Shown here in pieces: positions 32,790-44,038 of a DNA stretch of 64,000 nucleotides. The DNA is from Reticulascus tulasneorum (Eukaryota > Ascomycota > Sordariomycetes > Glomerellales > Reticulascaceae), in the NCBI GenBank assembly GCA_001557505.1, contig LSAX01000006.1, positions 3,472,001 to 3,536,000 of the forward strand, read 5' to 3'. The stretch's first letter is position 1. Each line of letters starts with the position of its first letter. The notes under the pieces are model-generated. The model did no database searches. It was not told the DNA's origin and was given only the letters and a program-made list of their open reading frames with translations. A program made the position numbers and the translations under genes.

Positions 32790-34528
32790 TCATGTCTCTG
32801 TAGCCCCGGGCTTTCGACCGTACGTTACATGACTATATGCGATTAGGTTCCGACTGGGCGTCAACTTGAAAAGCAGGTGGACTTACACTGGCCAGTACGC
32901 ATGAATCCTTGGATTTCTCATATCTTTCCGGACCAGGGCGCAAAAAGCGAGAGTTTCCTCCATCGTCCAGTTCAACCCTCTCGTGAGCAATGCCATTGAA
33001 AGGCCCTCCAGGCCGCTGTCCAGGGCAGCAAGTGACCACATGCCCATTTCTTTGTAGTGCTTGTCCCTGGGCCAAGTATTCGTAGGCCATTTGAACTGCC
33101 GGTCAACTACATCCACAAATCCAACGGATTCAAGGTAACCTTTGTATTTGTCGCTTAGATCGACGCGGCGGCCGAGCTTGCCAGCCGCTTCGACAAGCAA
33201 GTTGCACCAGCGAACAATCGGAGCGTCCTTGGGAAGTGAGCCGTCGTCGCAGAGCACCGGGAAGGCCCCGTCGACCATTTCGAAGTAACCGCCTGGTTCC
33301 AGGTTGCTGCGAGTAGCACACGAGATTAATGTTTTGAAAATGAAAAAGGTCCCACAAGGGTCATCGTTCGTGGGATGGTCACATACTCGTAAGCCTTCTG
33401 CATAAACGCAGTCCAACTTGCAAAACTTCCGGCCAAACTTCGAACGTGGATGAAGTCGAATTTCTGGGTCCAGGTCCAGTCTTTCTCGAGATCGTCAATC
33501 TCGAAACGGAGATTGGGAGGAACGAAACTGGGTTGGATCGGACTGAGATCCACCCCAATAACATCCGCGCCGGGATGAGAATCGGCATAGTCTACGGCCC
33601 AGGCCCCGGTACCAGTTCCCACGTCCAAAACTCTCTTGGCACCATCATTCTTAGGGCAGATAGCTAGGCGAAAGTCGTAAGTTAGGTAGAAGAGGTGATT
33701 GAGGATATCTATGTTTAAGTAAGCCACTATGAGAGGTCCGGCAGGTAAAGTAGGCTTTTGCAATCGAGGCTGCTCAACTACATACCAAGACGTTCCAGCT
33801 CTGGCTAAAATGGTCCAAGGAGGTTAATTTTAGCAATGATCTTTAGCAGGGCAATAAGGGACTACTACAGAGGAAGGACCAGGGGAACCCCCGCAGCGTA
33901 GCATGGTGCGGGGTGCGTCTCCATATCATGGAGCACTATACCCGGGCGGGATAGGGGCCACTGGCTGACAGGATAGTGGAGTGATGATCTGCCAGGGGGC
34001 TGCGGGGATGGGACGGTATGCGACCTCAGGCAGCTGTCTGCTCCAGAAACCTGGCCGACCTACCTCGTCATTGGGAAGAACGTATTCTGTTTGCGCGACA
34101 AGGTTAACGCAGTACAGAGTAAATGCGAATTCCAATGCTCATACTTCCAGCGCTCAGAGAGTGGTATGTCCGGCCGTTTTCCTTATGGAACTCCAGCAGG
34201 CTCGACGTCAGCGATGCGGTGGATTCTACAGGCTATTGGAGGCGACGCAGGTGCAGTCAGCCTAGGGATCTGGAAATCGATTGGGGGGTTGAAATGTAGA
34301 CGATCGCAAGCATTCGCACGTCGCGGGGAGCTGGAAAGTCGAGAAAATGACAGCTGGTATCTCATGTTCATCAACATACCACTTCCAGTGCCGAGTCTGC
34401 ATCGTCACCCGTGTCGGGTAGAGTGTCCGCAACCTATGGTGTCCATCGCAAATCAGCTTTCTGTTGCTTCAAACAGAGGGTTTGGGACGGATTACAATGT
34501 GCTGTTCCGGCTGCGGTTCAGAAGACAT
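32790..34528 (-). CDS. LaeA-like S-adenosylmethionine-dependent methyltransferase
   Basis: Eight exons by hand: 34528-34496, 34433-34380, 34232-34145, 34086-34064, 33804-33786, 33708-33387, 33306-32887 and 32832-32790, giving 333 residues. The chain reads as a complete LaeA-like protein: acidic N-terminus, ASLTSSLLEFHKENGRTYHS, GKYVLPNDEPELERLDILNH, SAM motif I VLDVGTGTGAW, DVIGVDLSPIQP, FDFIHVRSLAGSF, NLEPGGYFEM and a C-terminal WPVHVTYGRKP. Family length is usually 320-360. LaeA-type enzymes control secondary metabolism and development, mostly with unknown methyl targets; many paralogues have no known role. Exons 4 and 5 are only 23 and 19 nt, and intron 4 is 259 nt, long for this window. 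No stop breaks the joined frame. Confidence 0.9.
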
Positions 34529-35961
34529 GATTCCGGTCGGGCGGTAACCAATCCGTTCGATGCGATAAGCTTGCGTCTTTGCCGGAAGGAGGCGACAATG
34601 AACTTGTCTGTTGTGCAACACAGTCTTGGAATAGGCGTCGGCGATGCGAGGAAGTTGGGATTAGAAAACAAGCTCGCACGGAGTTGTTGGTTCGAGAATG
34701 TTTGATTGAGAATGCTACTTTTAATAGAGCAAAGCAGCGTCCCGGCGCCACCCACTCGCTTCGCTTCGCGACAAATCTGCAGACATTGCATCGCATTGGT
34801 CTACTGCCCACCAGAGCAGCCACTCACCTACCAAGGCAGGACACCCTGCTTACCGACTTCATTCTTTTGCCAGGCTAAGGTACCATCCGTGGCAGCTGCG
34901 TAACCTCACCGGCGGCAGGCAGTCCCTTACTTTCTGGACGCTGCTGCTCATGCACTTGGCTGGCCGAATCATGAGGGCTCGAGCGTGCATGTTCTTCCAG
35001 ATGAACAAGCTAGCCACCAATCCCCAAAGCCACATCGGCTCAGACCTCAGCGTGAGCGAGACAAAATCATGCTTGCACGGTGGATAACTGGCGGAAAAGA
35101 ATGGTTCAGGGCGGAGCGGGGAGGGCATCCGTGAAGATGCTACGGTCGCATTGCGGCCCCGGATCACACGCCAGCAGTAAAACCTGGCCATCTGGAATGA
35201 CTCCGTCCAATCCCAATCCAACAGCCAGGAGCAGACCGATTTTTGGTGCCCAAAATATGCATCAGCTTGCATCATGGTTGCGTCAGCAGTGGGCAAAGGA
35301 GCACTGCAAATCACGTCGAATACCGTGCCATAGACGGCCGCCCAAGCTTTAGTGTACTTGCGCCACAGGTAAGTAATCAATGCATGTTCAGAACTTTGAC
35401 TGCATTTGAGATGTCGGGCGGAAAGCAATTTGCTCGCTGGTCTCGTGTCGCTCGCCCACTTGGTTGCAAATGATTGCTTCTGATATTGTTCAAAATTGGA
35501 TTGCAAACAAGTTACCTCTGATCCGGGACAATCTGCGGGTGTGGTTGGGTTGGATGGTGACTTTCCTTGGTCTGGAGCTCTGACGCTCTCACCTCGTTCT
35601 CGAGATACACTGTGTGATCCTAGGATCTCTTCCTGTTCGCAGACAACTTGAGAGTGTATACTTTCAGCATCCTGTCCATCTTCAACTCAGTCGTGCTGTG
35701 CACGAACGAGTAGACTGTAATTACAGTGAACCATTCGGTCAAGATAGCATAAATGCCGCTCGTTGCCTCCTCCATCCCAAGTCCTGCTCTCTCCCCATCT
35801 AAGCAGCTATCCTGGTTGAGACCCAGATTCAGAAGCATTCTTCCAAATTTCTGATCTGCGTCTTTCATCCGATTCCTGCAAGATATCTAACAAAAGACCG
35901 CCTCGGGGCTTCGGTGAGACAGATCGACTACCAAACACAAGTACTGCACAGTATTGACAAA
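34529..35961. other. Intergenic stretch
   Basis: A 215-codon minus-strand frame at 34859-35506 begins only with a non-ATG codon, is unusually rich in Trp, Cys and Ser and overlaps plus-strand frames of similar quality. I do not accept it as a gene. Promoters of the methyltransferase (left) and the 330-aa protein (right) must lie here. Confidence 0.4.
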
Positions 35962-36954
35962 ATGTCGCAGCACTTTGGATATCCGCAAAGAGATCCCTCG
36001 AGATCACCTCCCCCTTACTATGAAGAAGATCCCCATGGTAATCAGCCACTCTTGCCACAGATTCCAAGACGTGCACAAACTTTCTCATCTACTACCCATC
36101 TGGTTGGTCGACTTTTCAACCGTCGAGGCATCCCTTCTGCTGATCGTCGTGAGTTGCCGATCCCATCTTCATCCCACAACCCGCCTCACTTGTCACTTGC
36201 TCCTATTCGTGGATACCACCTCTTGCGTCGAAAGCTGTATGGTGACAAGTCGCTGAACCGTACTCCAAGTGATAGCCAGACTATTGCATTTGCCGTTGAT
36301 GAGCTCAACAGGACCCTGAGGGACGTACTTCGCAATGCCGCTGCTCTTGAGATGCGCATTCCGGGCTATGATATGCAGCCATGTGTCCTGCAAAGTGTTG
36401 AAGTCACTAAAACTCGTTTTGAGTCTGAGACATGGCGCGTTACCCCTGCACGGTACATGATCTATCTAACTGCCAATATCAATGAGGCGAATGCTAGGCT
36501 TGCCCGAGCCATCCGGCAAACAGAAGTCCACAAGGACCAGGCTCTCATGTGCTCTGAGTGTCTTTGTCTGCCTCTCCCAGTATTGCCAGTTTCCAAGCAC
36601 AAGTCGAGATATGAAGTTCTGGATTTCATTCTCCAATGCCCGCTCAGCCATTGGATTGATGTTGTCAGCAACATGCGCGTTCAATCCTCGATCAGCCCTT
36701 TTACACCAAGACCAACAGGAACTCGTGCCACAATGGCGCTATACGACGGCATTGACCCAGTGTTCAAGAAATATCTGGACTCGTTCTTGGACCTCAACCG
36801 ACGAGCTGATGAAGGCAGGTCTACAGTTGGGTTCCGAAAGGTCTGGGTTGACATGTTCATGGAGCAGCACAACTCTGCTGCGTTCATTGCTGACTTGACC
36901 CAGGAGCTGCACAAGATCAAATCCAGAGCACTTGCTACGTGCCATCATGAGTAG
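35962..36954 (+). CDS. Hypothetical protein, 330 aa
   Basis: A single exon; the ATG at 35962 is the first in frame (AAAATGTCG context). The first 80 residues are rich in Pro, Ser and Arg (SRSPPPYYEEDP) and probably disordered. The remainder looks globular and mixed, with AFAVDELNRTLRDVLRNAAALE, ARYMIYLTANINEANARLAR and WVDMFMEQHNSAAFIADLTQ as its clearest helices. There is no signal peptide or membrane segment and no family I recognise. It stands between the LaeA-like gene and the DUF3176 gene in an accessory-looking stretch. Confidence 0.7.
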   Translation: MSQHFGYPQRDPSRSPPPYYEEDPHGNQPLLPQIPRRAQTFSSTTHLVGRLFNRRGIPSADRRELPIPSSSHNPPHLSLAPIRGYHLLRRKLYGDKSLNRTPSDSQTIAFAVDELNRTLRDVLRNAAALEMRIPGYDMQPCVLQSVEVTKTRFESETWRVTPARYMIYLTANINEANARLARAIRQTEVHKDQALMCSECLCLPLPVLPVSKHKSRYEVLDFILQCPLSHWIDVVSNMRVQSSISPFTPRPTGTRATMALYDGIDPVFKKYLDSFLDLNRRADEGRSTVGFRKVWVDMFMEQHNSAAFIADLTQELHKIKSRALATCHHE

Positions 36955-37538
36955 TTGGGTCCGCCAGTGGCATGCCGAGATATTCCAAGAAGCCGGCACT
37001 GTCCATATGTTCGTCTATGCGATTCTGGCTAAAGAGGGGAATTTTCATGGTGAAGTTCGAGAACAAGATCTTTTACGTGAATTCAAGGAAACAGTAAATA
37101 CACAATGAAATTGAAACCGTCGCGTCTACTTGCAATAACAATATCCTTCCTAAGAAACCGCTTTGAAATACTCCTAGTACCAACATCTATGAACCCCGTT
37201 CGGAGCATCCCATTGCGCTTGAGCGTACATTATTCTGTGATCGTAGAGAGAAAAGGCCTTGCTTTGTCAAACAAGTTGCTGTTGACCAGACGCCAATCAT
37301 AAACAGTAATTTCTTTTAGATAAAATGGCCTTGTTCGTTCCTTGATCCATTGTCAGATTAAGAATGCATGACAAAGACACCGGTAGACATCAATGGTTAC
37401 TCTAAGCATCCCGATTATTGGTGAACGACTGTCCAAGAGCCACGAACCGTAGAACCGATAGGTTGTGGTGATTACTATTAAACTAAAGAGTGTGCGTATA
37501 TCCGACATCGCCGACCTTTATCTCGATTCATGTATCAG
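36955..37538. other. Intergenic stretch between convergent genes
   Basis: 3' flanks of the 330-aa gene and the DUF3176 gene. AT-richer than its neighbours. No gene seen. Confidence 0.5.
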
Positions 37539-39569
37539 TCAGAGATCTTCATACCGCGATACTTGCAGAAGTCCACTTCCTGCATCACCATCATCCAGCT
37601 TGACCTTAAGCCCCTTTGCTTCTCGAAGCTGCTCGCGCAATCCGCCAATATCCTCAAGTTTCTCTCGTGCATGCGAATCCAAGCCGTGCACCAGCGTTGC
37701 TAGCACGCTGCTCTTCCATAAGCTAGCCTTGTGCTTCCAGCTCTGGTAGATCGCTGCCGCAAGGAAGGTTGCTGTCAACAACACGGCAAGGACAGGCACC
37801 GTGATGAAGCCCCACCGAACGAAGACGTAGCTTTCCACGCTGTGAGCGAGCCCGGCGATGCGAGTCCCGTTGAGGGTGCGAAAGCTGATGGTCACGCTCG
37901 TGGCGAGATCATTCATGAGCATGTCAATTCCCGAGAGGTATTCGTAATGATTCCAGTAGAAGGCCTGTACAATGTCGGTGTCGAAGAATGTCTCGCCACT
38001 GGAGATACCCACCGTCAGGTTCACGATGAGGTTGTCACTCGAGGTGACAGTGGTATTAATGAACTCAGCATTACGGGACGCAGATCCGTTTCTGAATAAG
38101 TCGGCAAACCAGGACCGCATTCCCATCATCACCTTCATGTCAATTCGGTACGTCTCGTTTCCGTGCGCATCGCTGATGAAAATGGGCTCGAGATGCTCCG
38201 TGGTGCTGGTCGGTACGGTGGCGTTTACTGTAGTATTGATAATGGTCTCCTTCAAGCCGCCGTTGACAATAGATGAATTGAGGGTCTGCACGCAGGCATC
38301 AAGTGTGCATTGCCTCGCCCATGGCGCCAGAACTCCGGGCTGCCCATCCTGAATCTCGGTACCCATAAACACCAGCTTCATGATTGTCGAATATGGCATG
38401 TCGCCGAGCCCTTGTGGAAACTGCGCAACATTAGCAGTGGCACGCCTTGTCGGGGAGTGTCGAGAACGAACCAGAGGAGTCATGCTGAATACCTCAGCAT
38501 GAGACTTCAGCTTCGCGCCAGAGGGGAGCGACCATCCACATTGGGTCATGTCCCCGTCCGTAGAACCGTTTGCGCAATACCGAGTCATATAATCAGACAT
38601 GTCAATACAGTGGTTGCAAACGCCGAGCGTATCGAACACATCCCAGCTGCACTCTCCAGTACTGCATTCTACTGGTAAGCTGAGCCATGGCTTGCCATTC
38701 TCGGCGAAGAGACCGTTGTACACAGCAGCTTTGAGTGGGAGAATCGGTATAAAGCCTTCAACAGCGTTTGCGCTACTCAGAGCAATGCCATATCTCTGTG
38801 CTCGGAGATTTGTGGCCCCCAACGGCGATGAAGTGAGACGAGGGTAGAACGTGGCTATTTGCTGCGAAAAGGGGTTGAATGCCAAGGTGAGAATGGCAAC
38901 GACAGCACCGAACGAGCCAAGCAGTCTGTTGGCACGTAAGTCACCGAACATGCCATGCTTTGTAAAAGCTACTCACCCTCCTCGTAGCTTGACCAGCATC
39001 ATCATGGCACCCCATATCCCGCGACTAGCATCATCAAAGACTTCCATGTCCGACAATGGGGTACGGCGCGTCTTGAACCGAATCCATTTCAGCTGGCTCA
39101 ACCCACTGGAAAGTGGCACCGCCATGCCAGCGTTTGCTGCGGTGGCCAACAGGGCGATCATGGCATTCAGGGTGATATCAAGTCGCCAGGAGGACAAGGG
39201 ACGGCCGTCGTATGAAGCCAAGATCCCGACTATAGCAGAGATCGCGGCGATGGCAACGCAGAGACTGGAGATTTCAAAAAACCAAGATTCAGTCTTGGAG
39301 AACCGCTTCGGCTTGAGATGAGTCTTCTCTGACAGCCTGCCGCTCCAGCGGTTGCTAGATTGTGTAGGGTTCTGCGAGGCGACGGAGGGCTCGTTCAAGG
39401 ACACGTCTTCCACGCCGACCAATGGAGTTTGATATGCCTTGTACATGCGATGGTCTTGGAACTTGTCGGTAAACGGCGTAGAGGGACTCATCGGCTGGCT
39501 GACATATAGTGTGTCGGTGGTGCTATTGCTGGCGGTGCTGTCATTGTGTGAGTGCTGGCGGTACGCCAT
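37539..39569 (-). CDS. DUF3176 membrane protein
   Basis: Two exons on the minus strand, 39569-38977 and 38925-37539, give 659 residues. The intron is 51 nt with donor GTGAGT and acceptor CAG. The N-terminal third is Ser/Thr-rich. The DUF3176 signature follows: a first helix ending ILASYDGRPLSSWRLDITLN, a second with NAMIALLATAANAGMAVPLS, then LSQLKWIRF, PLSDMEVFDDASRGIWG and a third helix SFGAVVAILTLAFNPFSQQ across the intron. A large loop with several Cys and many N-glycosylation sites (NTT, NAT, NGS, NLT) lies outside. The last helix is FITVPVLAVLLTATFLAAAI with a cytosolic tail. These proteins are plentiful in filamentous ascomycetes and have no known function. The first ATG of the frame is at 39569. 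Confidence 0.9.
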
Positions 39570-40675
39570 GGCGCTTGAGACAAACTTCGCAGATATTCTA
39601 TCACTCAATGGGAGTCAATGGATGGGGCGCGGGGATGCTGTAAAAGGCCGCGAGCTTGGAGTTGTGAAGACAGGCCGCATTCGCGATGGGACCGAGAACG
39701 GGGGATCCTGATCTCTTTCTTTAAGGTACTGGATTCAGTCCCAATGTCAACACCCTGGTCCGGTTGTTGCCTCATCTATGGCACCAACAAAAGAGCCAAG
39801 GGATCATGTCCCCGCCACCTGCCTGCATCTTTTTTGGAGGGGTTCGACCAAAGATCACTCAACTCATCAGCCACAAAACCAACATTGGGTTGCAGCCGAC
39901 TTGATGGTAAAAGTGCCAGGCCGAAGCCTGCTTGATTGGGTCGCTACGATTATACCAAAGTTCTAGATGCCGAGAAGGATGCGTGGCTAGTGGAGAGCCT
40001 GACCTCGTTGGTCGATGCAACCAACATATCATGCTGAGTGATTGGGGGAGCAATCCAGGCTTTGGGGGCGGTGACCTGTTGGTGCTCCTCGCGAGCAGGA
40101 AAACAAGGTGTCATTGCCTGGTCTGGATGTCTAATCCATCGCTCTGCACGCTGCATGATCCACTTTAGATATGGCATCAACAGGTCCGCAGTCTGGTAGT
40201 ATATTCGGATTTCGTCTGTCGCCGAACCTAGTGGCTGTCAATCTAAAAAAGAATACACTTGGGCGGTGTTACTGGTTGAAAACGATATGTATAGGTAAGT
40301 TGATGCGCAAGGAATCGAATTGGGCGCTGAGAGCCGGCGTTGATGGAGGGCCACAGGGAGGGATTTGGTGGGGGTTCAGTGGCTGATAGATAAGCCGGAT
40401 TGCGGTACTTAGTGATTGGACGGGGCCATCGGGCAGTGGACAAAGAAGGGCTGTTGGTGCCGATCAACACAGCCTCATTCATCCTGTGCAATCCTGCAGA
40501 CTAGCACCTCCAGGAAATAAGAATAGACAATGCAAGAGGCAGACATTCATCCTCCAAGCCATGGCCCGGATTCAATTGCCCTTCAGAACCCCCCAATGTC
40601 TTGCCCGGACCGAACCGCAGATTGCAGTGACACCATGTGGACGGGAGGCAAGCCGATTCCGCCCGGCCAACTAAC
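39570..40675. other. Intergenic stretch
   Basis: Promoter of the DUF3176 gene and 3' flank of the DUF7136 gene. The small frames here (39618-40386 on plus, 39859-40491 on minus) have no motif. Confidence 0.45.
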
Positions 40676-41551
40676 TTACAGTAGCACCGACCATGCCGCT
40701 CTTCCAACGGTGAGCAGCAAGGCGATCTCCATCGATGGCGACAAGAAGCCGGCAGCTCCTGTTGGAGCAGCCTCAATGGCAGATGAGGAGGGCGAGGACG
40801 TGGCTCGTGTGTTGCGGCTGTCTCCTGAAGTCGAAGTCGGCATTGTCGTGGTGGCCTCCCAGCTTAATAGCCGGGAAAAACTGGTCTCTTGAGCCGCATC
40901 GACTGTTGCGCGGCATGGCTCGGCTTCGTGCGTGACTGGAGCGGTGACACCACAGGCACTGGACCACTCCCCGTCGGCGAAGCCGGTATATGTGGTCATG
41001 GATGCATAACTCATCACTGCTACGACCGTGGCACACGTCCCCGTGAATGTTGGCGTTGGAGCTCCCTTTTCTACCGTGAAGCTGAATGATCCCTTGCTTA
41101 TCTCGGGGTTGAGAATCCAGGTGCGGCTCTCACGCTCGCCATCATCGACAAATTCGCAGTATGGACCCATGGCAAACGACCACTCAAACCGATAGTCGCC
41201 AGCCAATAGAAAATCCATATAGTCGAGTTCCAGTTGCGGATCGCTTGCCGGCCGGCTGTTGTTGTTGATTCCAGTTCCGATGACCCCATGCGCCGCGGTG
41301 CCTGGGAACTGAGCTGATCCCGGCGCGATGATGTCCCACCAAAAAGCCCAACCGAAGTGATAGGCCACCTCGGCGTTCTGAAGGCTGAGGATTATGGGCA
41401 GGCCTCGAGGTGTGTGGGCGTATCTGCCACCTTCGCGCGGGAAGAGGAGATCGAGCTCAAAAGCGTTGGAGGGTGGCTGCGCTAATGCCAGAGGGACGCT
41501 CTGGAAGCCCACCAAGATGGCCAGCAGTGCTAGCAACGGCATTTTCCACAT
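40676..41551 (-). CDS. Secreted, probably GPI-anchored DUF7136 protein
   Basis: A single minus-strand exon of 291 residues. The first in-frame ATG (41551) begins a clear signal peptide, MWKMPLLALLAILVGFQSVP ending near ALAQ. The domain starts FELDLLFPREGGRY followed by GLPIILSLQNAEVAYHFGW, the usual DUF7136 opening. Four or more Cys (PYCEF, TGTCA, SACGV, EPCRA) suggest disulfides. The region after residue 235 is Ser/Thr-rich (TTTMPTSTSGDS) and the last 20 residues are hydrophobic, as in GPI-anchored cell-wall proteins. Function of the family is unknown. The plus-strand frame at 40530-40892 is only its antisense. Confidence 0.87.
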   Translation of the reverse strand: MWKMPLLALLAILVGFQSVPLALAQPPSNAFELDLLFPREGGRYAHTPRGLPIILSLQNAEVAYHFGWAFWWDIIAPGSAQFPGTAAHGVIGTGINNNSRPASDPQLELDYMDFLLAGDYRFEWSFAMGPYCEFVDDGERESRTWILNPEISKGSFSFTVEKGAPTPTFTGTCATVVAVMSYASMTTYTGFADGEWSSACGVTAPVTHEAEPCRATVDAAQETSFSRLLSWEATTTMPTSTSGDSRNTRATSSPSSSAIEAAPTGAAGFLSPSMEIALLLTVGRAAWSVLL

Positions 41552-42919
41552 GATTCGATCCGTAGACTCGGCATAGCATGTTGTATTATGCTCTTTAGAC
41601 ACACCGCGGTCGAAAATCGCGTCGCCTTCGTCAGAACTGGTGTGAACGCGAGAAAGGGGACGGAGACCTTGGAATCGCGGTCGGGCAAAGATTTCCAGGC
41701 AACAGAATCCAAATTAATGACAATGCCAAATCCCCAGCTAATTATTAATACTGTATTACATGACGGAATCCTACAGGGTTGGCACAGTGTTTTTTATTTC
41801 TGATGTACCACAGCCAATTGCATACGCACGGATTGCCCTCAGCACCTTAAGGTTCGCTTGTCCTGAGCTGCTGCTGCTGCTTTAAGTTAACCTGAGCTTT
41901 GGTGATCCTGCCACTGGCGAGCGTCTCGACAGCGGCCGCCGCCACCAGGGGTGAGGGCCGACGGTGCTACCTTACGCTGCCCAGGGGTGAGGAGCGGGCC
42001 ACGGCGCCCTGACTCCGGGGGAAGGAGGAGCAAAAAGGAAGCTGAGCTGCAGTGAGGCATGAACAGACAACTACCTTAATAACTACCTCTCTAACTGGAT
42101 ATCCTACAAGTGGCCTGAAGCCTAAAGTCCGATTTTGCCCTTTACAATTAATTATGCTGCTGTCGAGGAGGTCGACTTCTGATTCCTCCAAATGTCGGCA
42201 CGTGACCCCTCTTCAGCTACCTAGGTAAGTTACAATACCCGCTTCTCTCCAGGTAGTCCACGCTTAGTATGTACAGCCTGTCCCTGACTGTCACGTGGAG
42301 GGGGGAGGTCGGCAATAGCAAGGGCGAGGTACTCCGTAGATATCAAGCCATATCGAGGATGTTCCGGGCGGCGAAATCGAGAAGGCAGCAGGGTATAGTA
42401 AGCACTTGACTATGCTATGCTCGACAAGTATAATCACACGTCCGAAGACAGCGGAGACGGATCGAGAACCCCCGCATGATGCAACGAAGAAAAAAGGTGA
42501 TGACGAGTTTGATGACTTGTAAATTGATGCCCAGACAATTACAGCACTCGACCCGGTCTTGGCGTCGGCATCCATCGCGACAGAGAAAAGGTTGTGCCGC
42601 ATTAGGGTGGGAATGCCATGCCGGACTTTTGCCAAACCTGTCGACCAATGGAGCCTTACAGGGGACAGGCACAAGGACGAGAGGGAGAGTCGTTTCTACC
42701 GGTACGGGGGTTATAAAGTGCAGATACTCTGATTAACCTTATATATGTCAGGTCATTAAAGGCGGGGAATAGCCTGAAATTGGACCAAGAGGTTGCTCGA
42801 GTCCTCCCGTTTCTTATATACCTACTCGGGGCACAGGCAGCCTGAGAGTTTCTACACGAGCCACTCAACCCTCGATCGTCTAGGAACACAATACACTGGG
42901 AAGCAAAGGCCGCCACAAA
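41552..42919. other. Intergenic stretch between divergent genes
   Basis: Shared promoter region of the DUF7136 gene (minus) and the sugar-dehydrogenase-like gene (plus). Palindromic CTACCTAGGTAAG lies at about 42217. The frames at 42291-42674 and 42656-43042 on the minus strand have no motif. Confidence 0.45.
42814..42820 (+). promoter_or_regulatory. TATA-like box
   Basis: TTATATA about 100 bp upstream of the ATG at 42920, a usual distance for a fungal core promoter. A second TATATAT lies near 42740. Confidence 0.35.
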
Positions 42920-44038
42920 ATGATGCATCTCGGACTCTCTGTCACCTACGCTCTGGCGTTGGTGACCGGTGCTTTGGCCGTCCCATCGCAACAACTGGAC
43001 ACTCGCCAGCAGCCGTTCAAGACGACAGTCATCACCGACCATGCCGAGCCATGGGCGATCGCCTTCCTGCCCGACAACCGTGTCCTCGTCACCGAGAGAC
43101 GAGGCAACCTACGTGTTGTCGACCCGGCCACCAAGGCCAAGGGTACTATCACCGGTGTACCCACTGTCGCCTACGGCGGTCAGGGCGGTCTCCATGACGT
43201 CGCCTTACACCCCAAATACGCCGAGAACAGTATTATATATCTCAGCTACGCCGAGAGCGGCACTGGCGGCGCAGGCGGCGCAGTCGCGCGGGCCAAGCTG
43301 ACGCTGACCGCCAGTGGCGGCTCGCTATCCGGCCTCGAGGTCATCTGGCGCCACTCGCAGAGGGCCTCGGGCGGACTCCAGTTCGCCTGTCGCCTGCTCT
43401 TCGGCCCCGACGGCGCGCTATGGATCTCGTCCGGCGAGATCAACCAGATGACCCCGGCCCAGTCGATGACCGGCAACCTCGGCAAGATGATCAAGCTGTA
43501 CGACAACGGCACCGCGTTTGCAGGCAACCCGTTCGCCAGCCAAGGCGCCGTCCAGGCCCAGATCTGGTCGCTAGGCCACCGTAACCCGCTAGGCATCGAC
43601 TGGGACGCTCAGGGGCGTCTCTGGGAGATCGAAATGGGACCCATGGGCGGCGACGAGCTCAACCTGATCGAGCCGGGCGCCAACTACGGCTGGCCGCTCG
43701 TGTCCCAGGGCCGCCATTACGACGGTCGGACGATCCCCGCGCACAGCACACGCCCCGACTTCTTACCGCCCAAGGCCTTCTGGGTCCCCGTCATCTCCCC
43801 GGCCGGTTTGATCATCTACAAGGGCGACCTGTTTTCCAGCTGGAAGGGCAATGCGATCATCACCGGTCTCAGCGCACAAGGAATTGTGCGTGTGACCATC
43901 ACTGGTGATACTGCGAAGGAGGCTCAGCGTATCTCAATGGGTAAGCGCATGCGCGGTATCCGAGAGGACAAGGACGGCGCCATCTGGGTGATCGAGGATG
44001 GCCCTACCGGCCGGCTCTTGAAGCTTACCCCGAACTAA
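42920..44038 (+). CDS. Secreted glucose/sorbosone-dehydrogenase-fold protein (PQQ-type sugar dehydrogenase family), altered active site
   Basis: A single exon of 372 residues, clearly more GC-rich than its surroundings. A signal peptide (LGLSVTYALALVTGALAVPS) precedes a six-bladed propeller of the GSDH family: PWAIAFLPDNRVLVTERRG, GGQGGLHDVALHPKYAEN, LGHRNPLGIDWD, GGDELNLIEPGANYGWP. Length and order match bacterial soluble aldose dehydrogenases such as YliI. The residues normally used for catalysis and PQQ differ: the family's H-F-G-x-R step reads GGLQFACRLLF (Gln for His), and EHEHGPRGGDE reads EIEMGPMGGDE (Ile, Met and Met for His, His and Arg). This comparison is from memory of the family. 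Fungi usually do not make PQQ. It may be a non-enzymatic or changed-specificity extracellular protein, perhaps acquired from bacteria. Confidence 0.88.
   Translation: MMHLGLSVTYALALVTGALAVPSQQLDTRQQPFKTTVITDHAEPWAIAFLPDNRVLVTERRGNLRVVDPATKAKGTITGVPTVAYGGQGGLHDVALHPKYAENSIIYLSYAESGTGGAGGAVARAKLTLTASGGSLSGLEVIWRHSQRASGGLQFACRLLFGPDGALWISSGEINQMTPAQSMTGNLGKMIKLYDNGTAFAGNPFASQGAVQAQIWSLGHRNPLGIDWDAQGRLWEIEMGPMGGDELNLIEPGANYGWPLVSQGRHYDGRTIPAHSTRPDFLPPKAFWVPVISPAGLIIYKGDLFSSWKGNAIITGLSAQGIVRVTITGDTAKEAQRISMGKRMRGIREDKDGAIWVIEDGPTGRLLKLTPN

Noticed and set aside
34091..34705. 204-codon plus-strand open frame
   Set aside because: Antisense to the first exons and introns of the LaeA-like methyltransferase.
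34859..35506. 215-codon minus-strand open frame upstream of the LaeA-like gene
   Set aside because: Starts with a non-ATG codon, rich in Trp, Cys and Ser without any domain pattern, and overlaps equally long plus frames. Looks like chance.
37731..38678. Several plus frames of 120 or more codons
   Set aside because: Antisense of the DUF3176 gene, which has signature motifs and glycosylation sites.
40530..40892. 120-codon plus frame
   Set aside because: Antisense of the C-terminal part of the DUF7136 protein gene.
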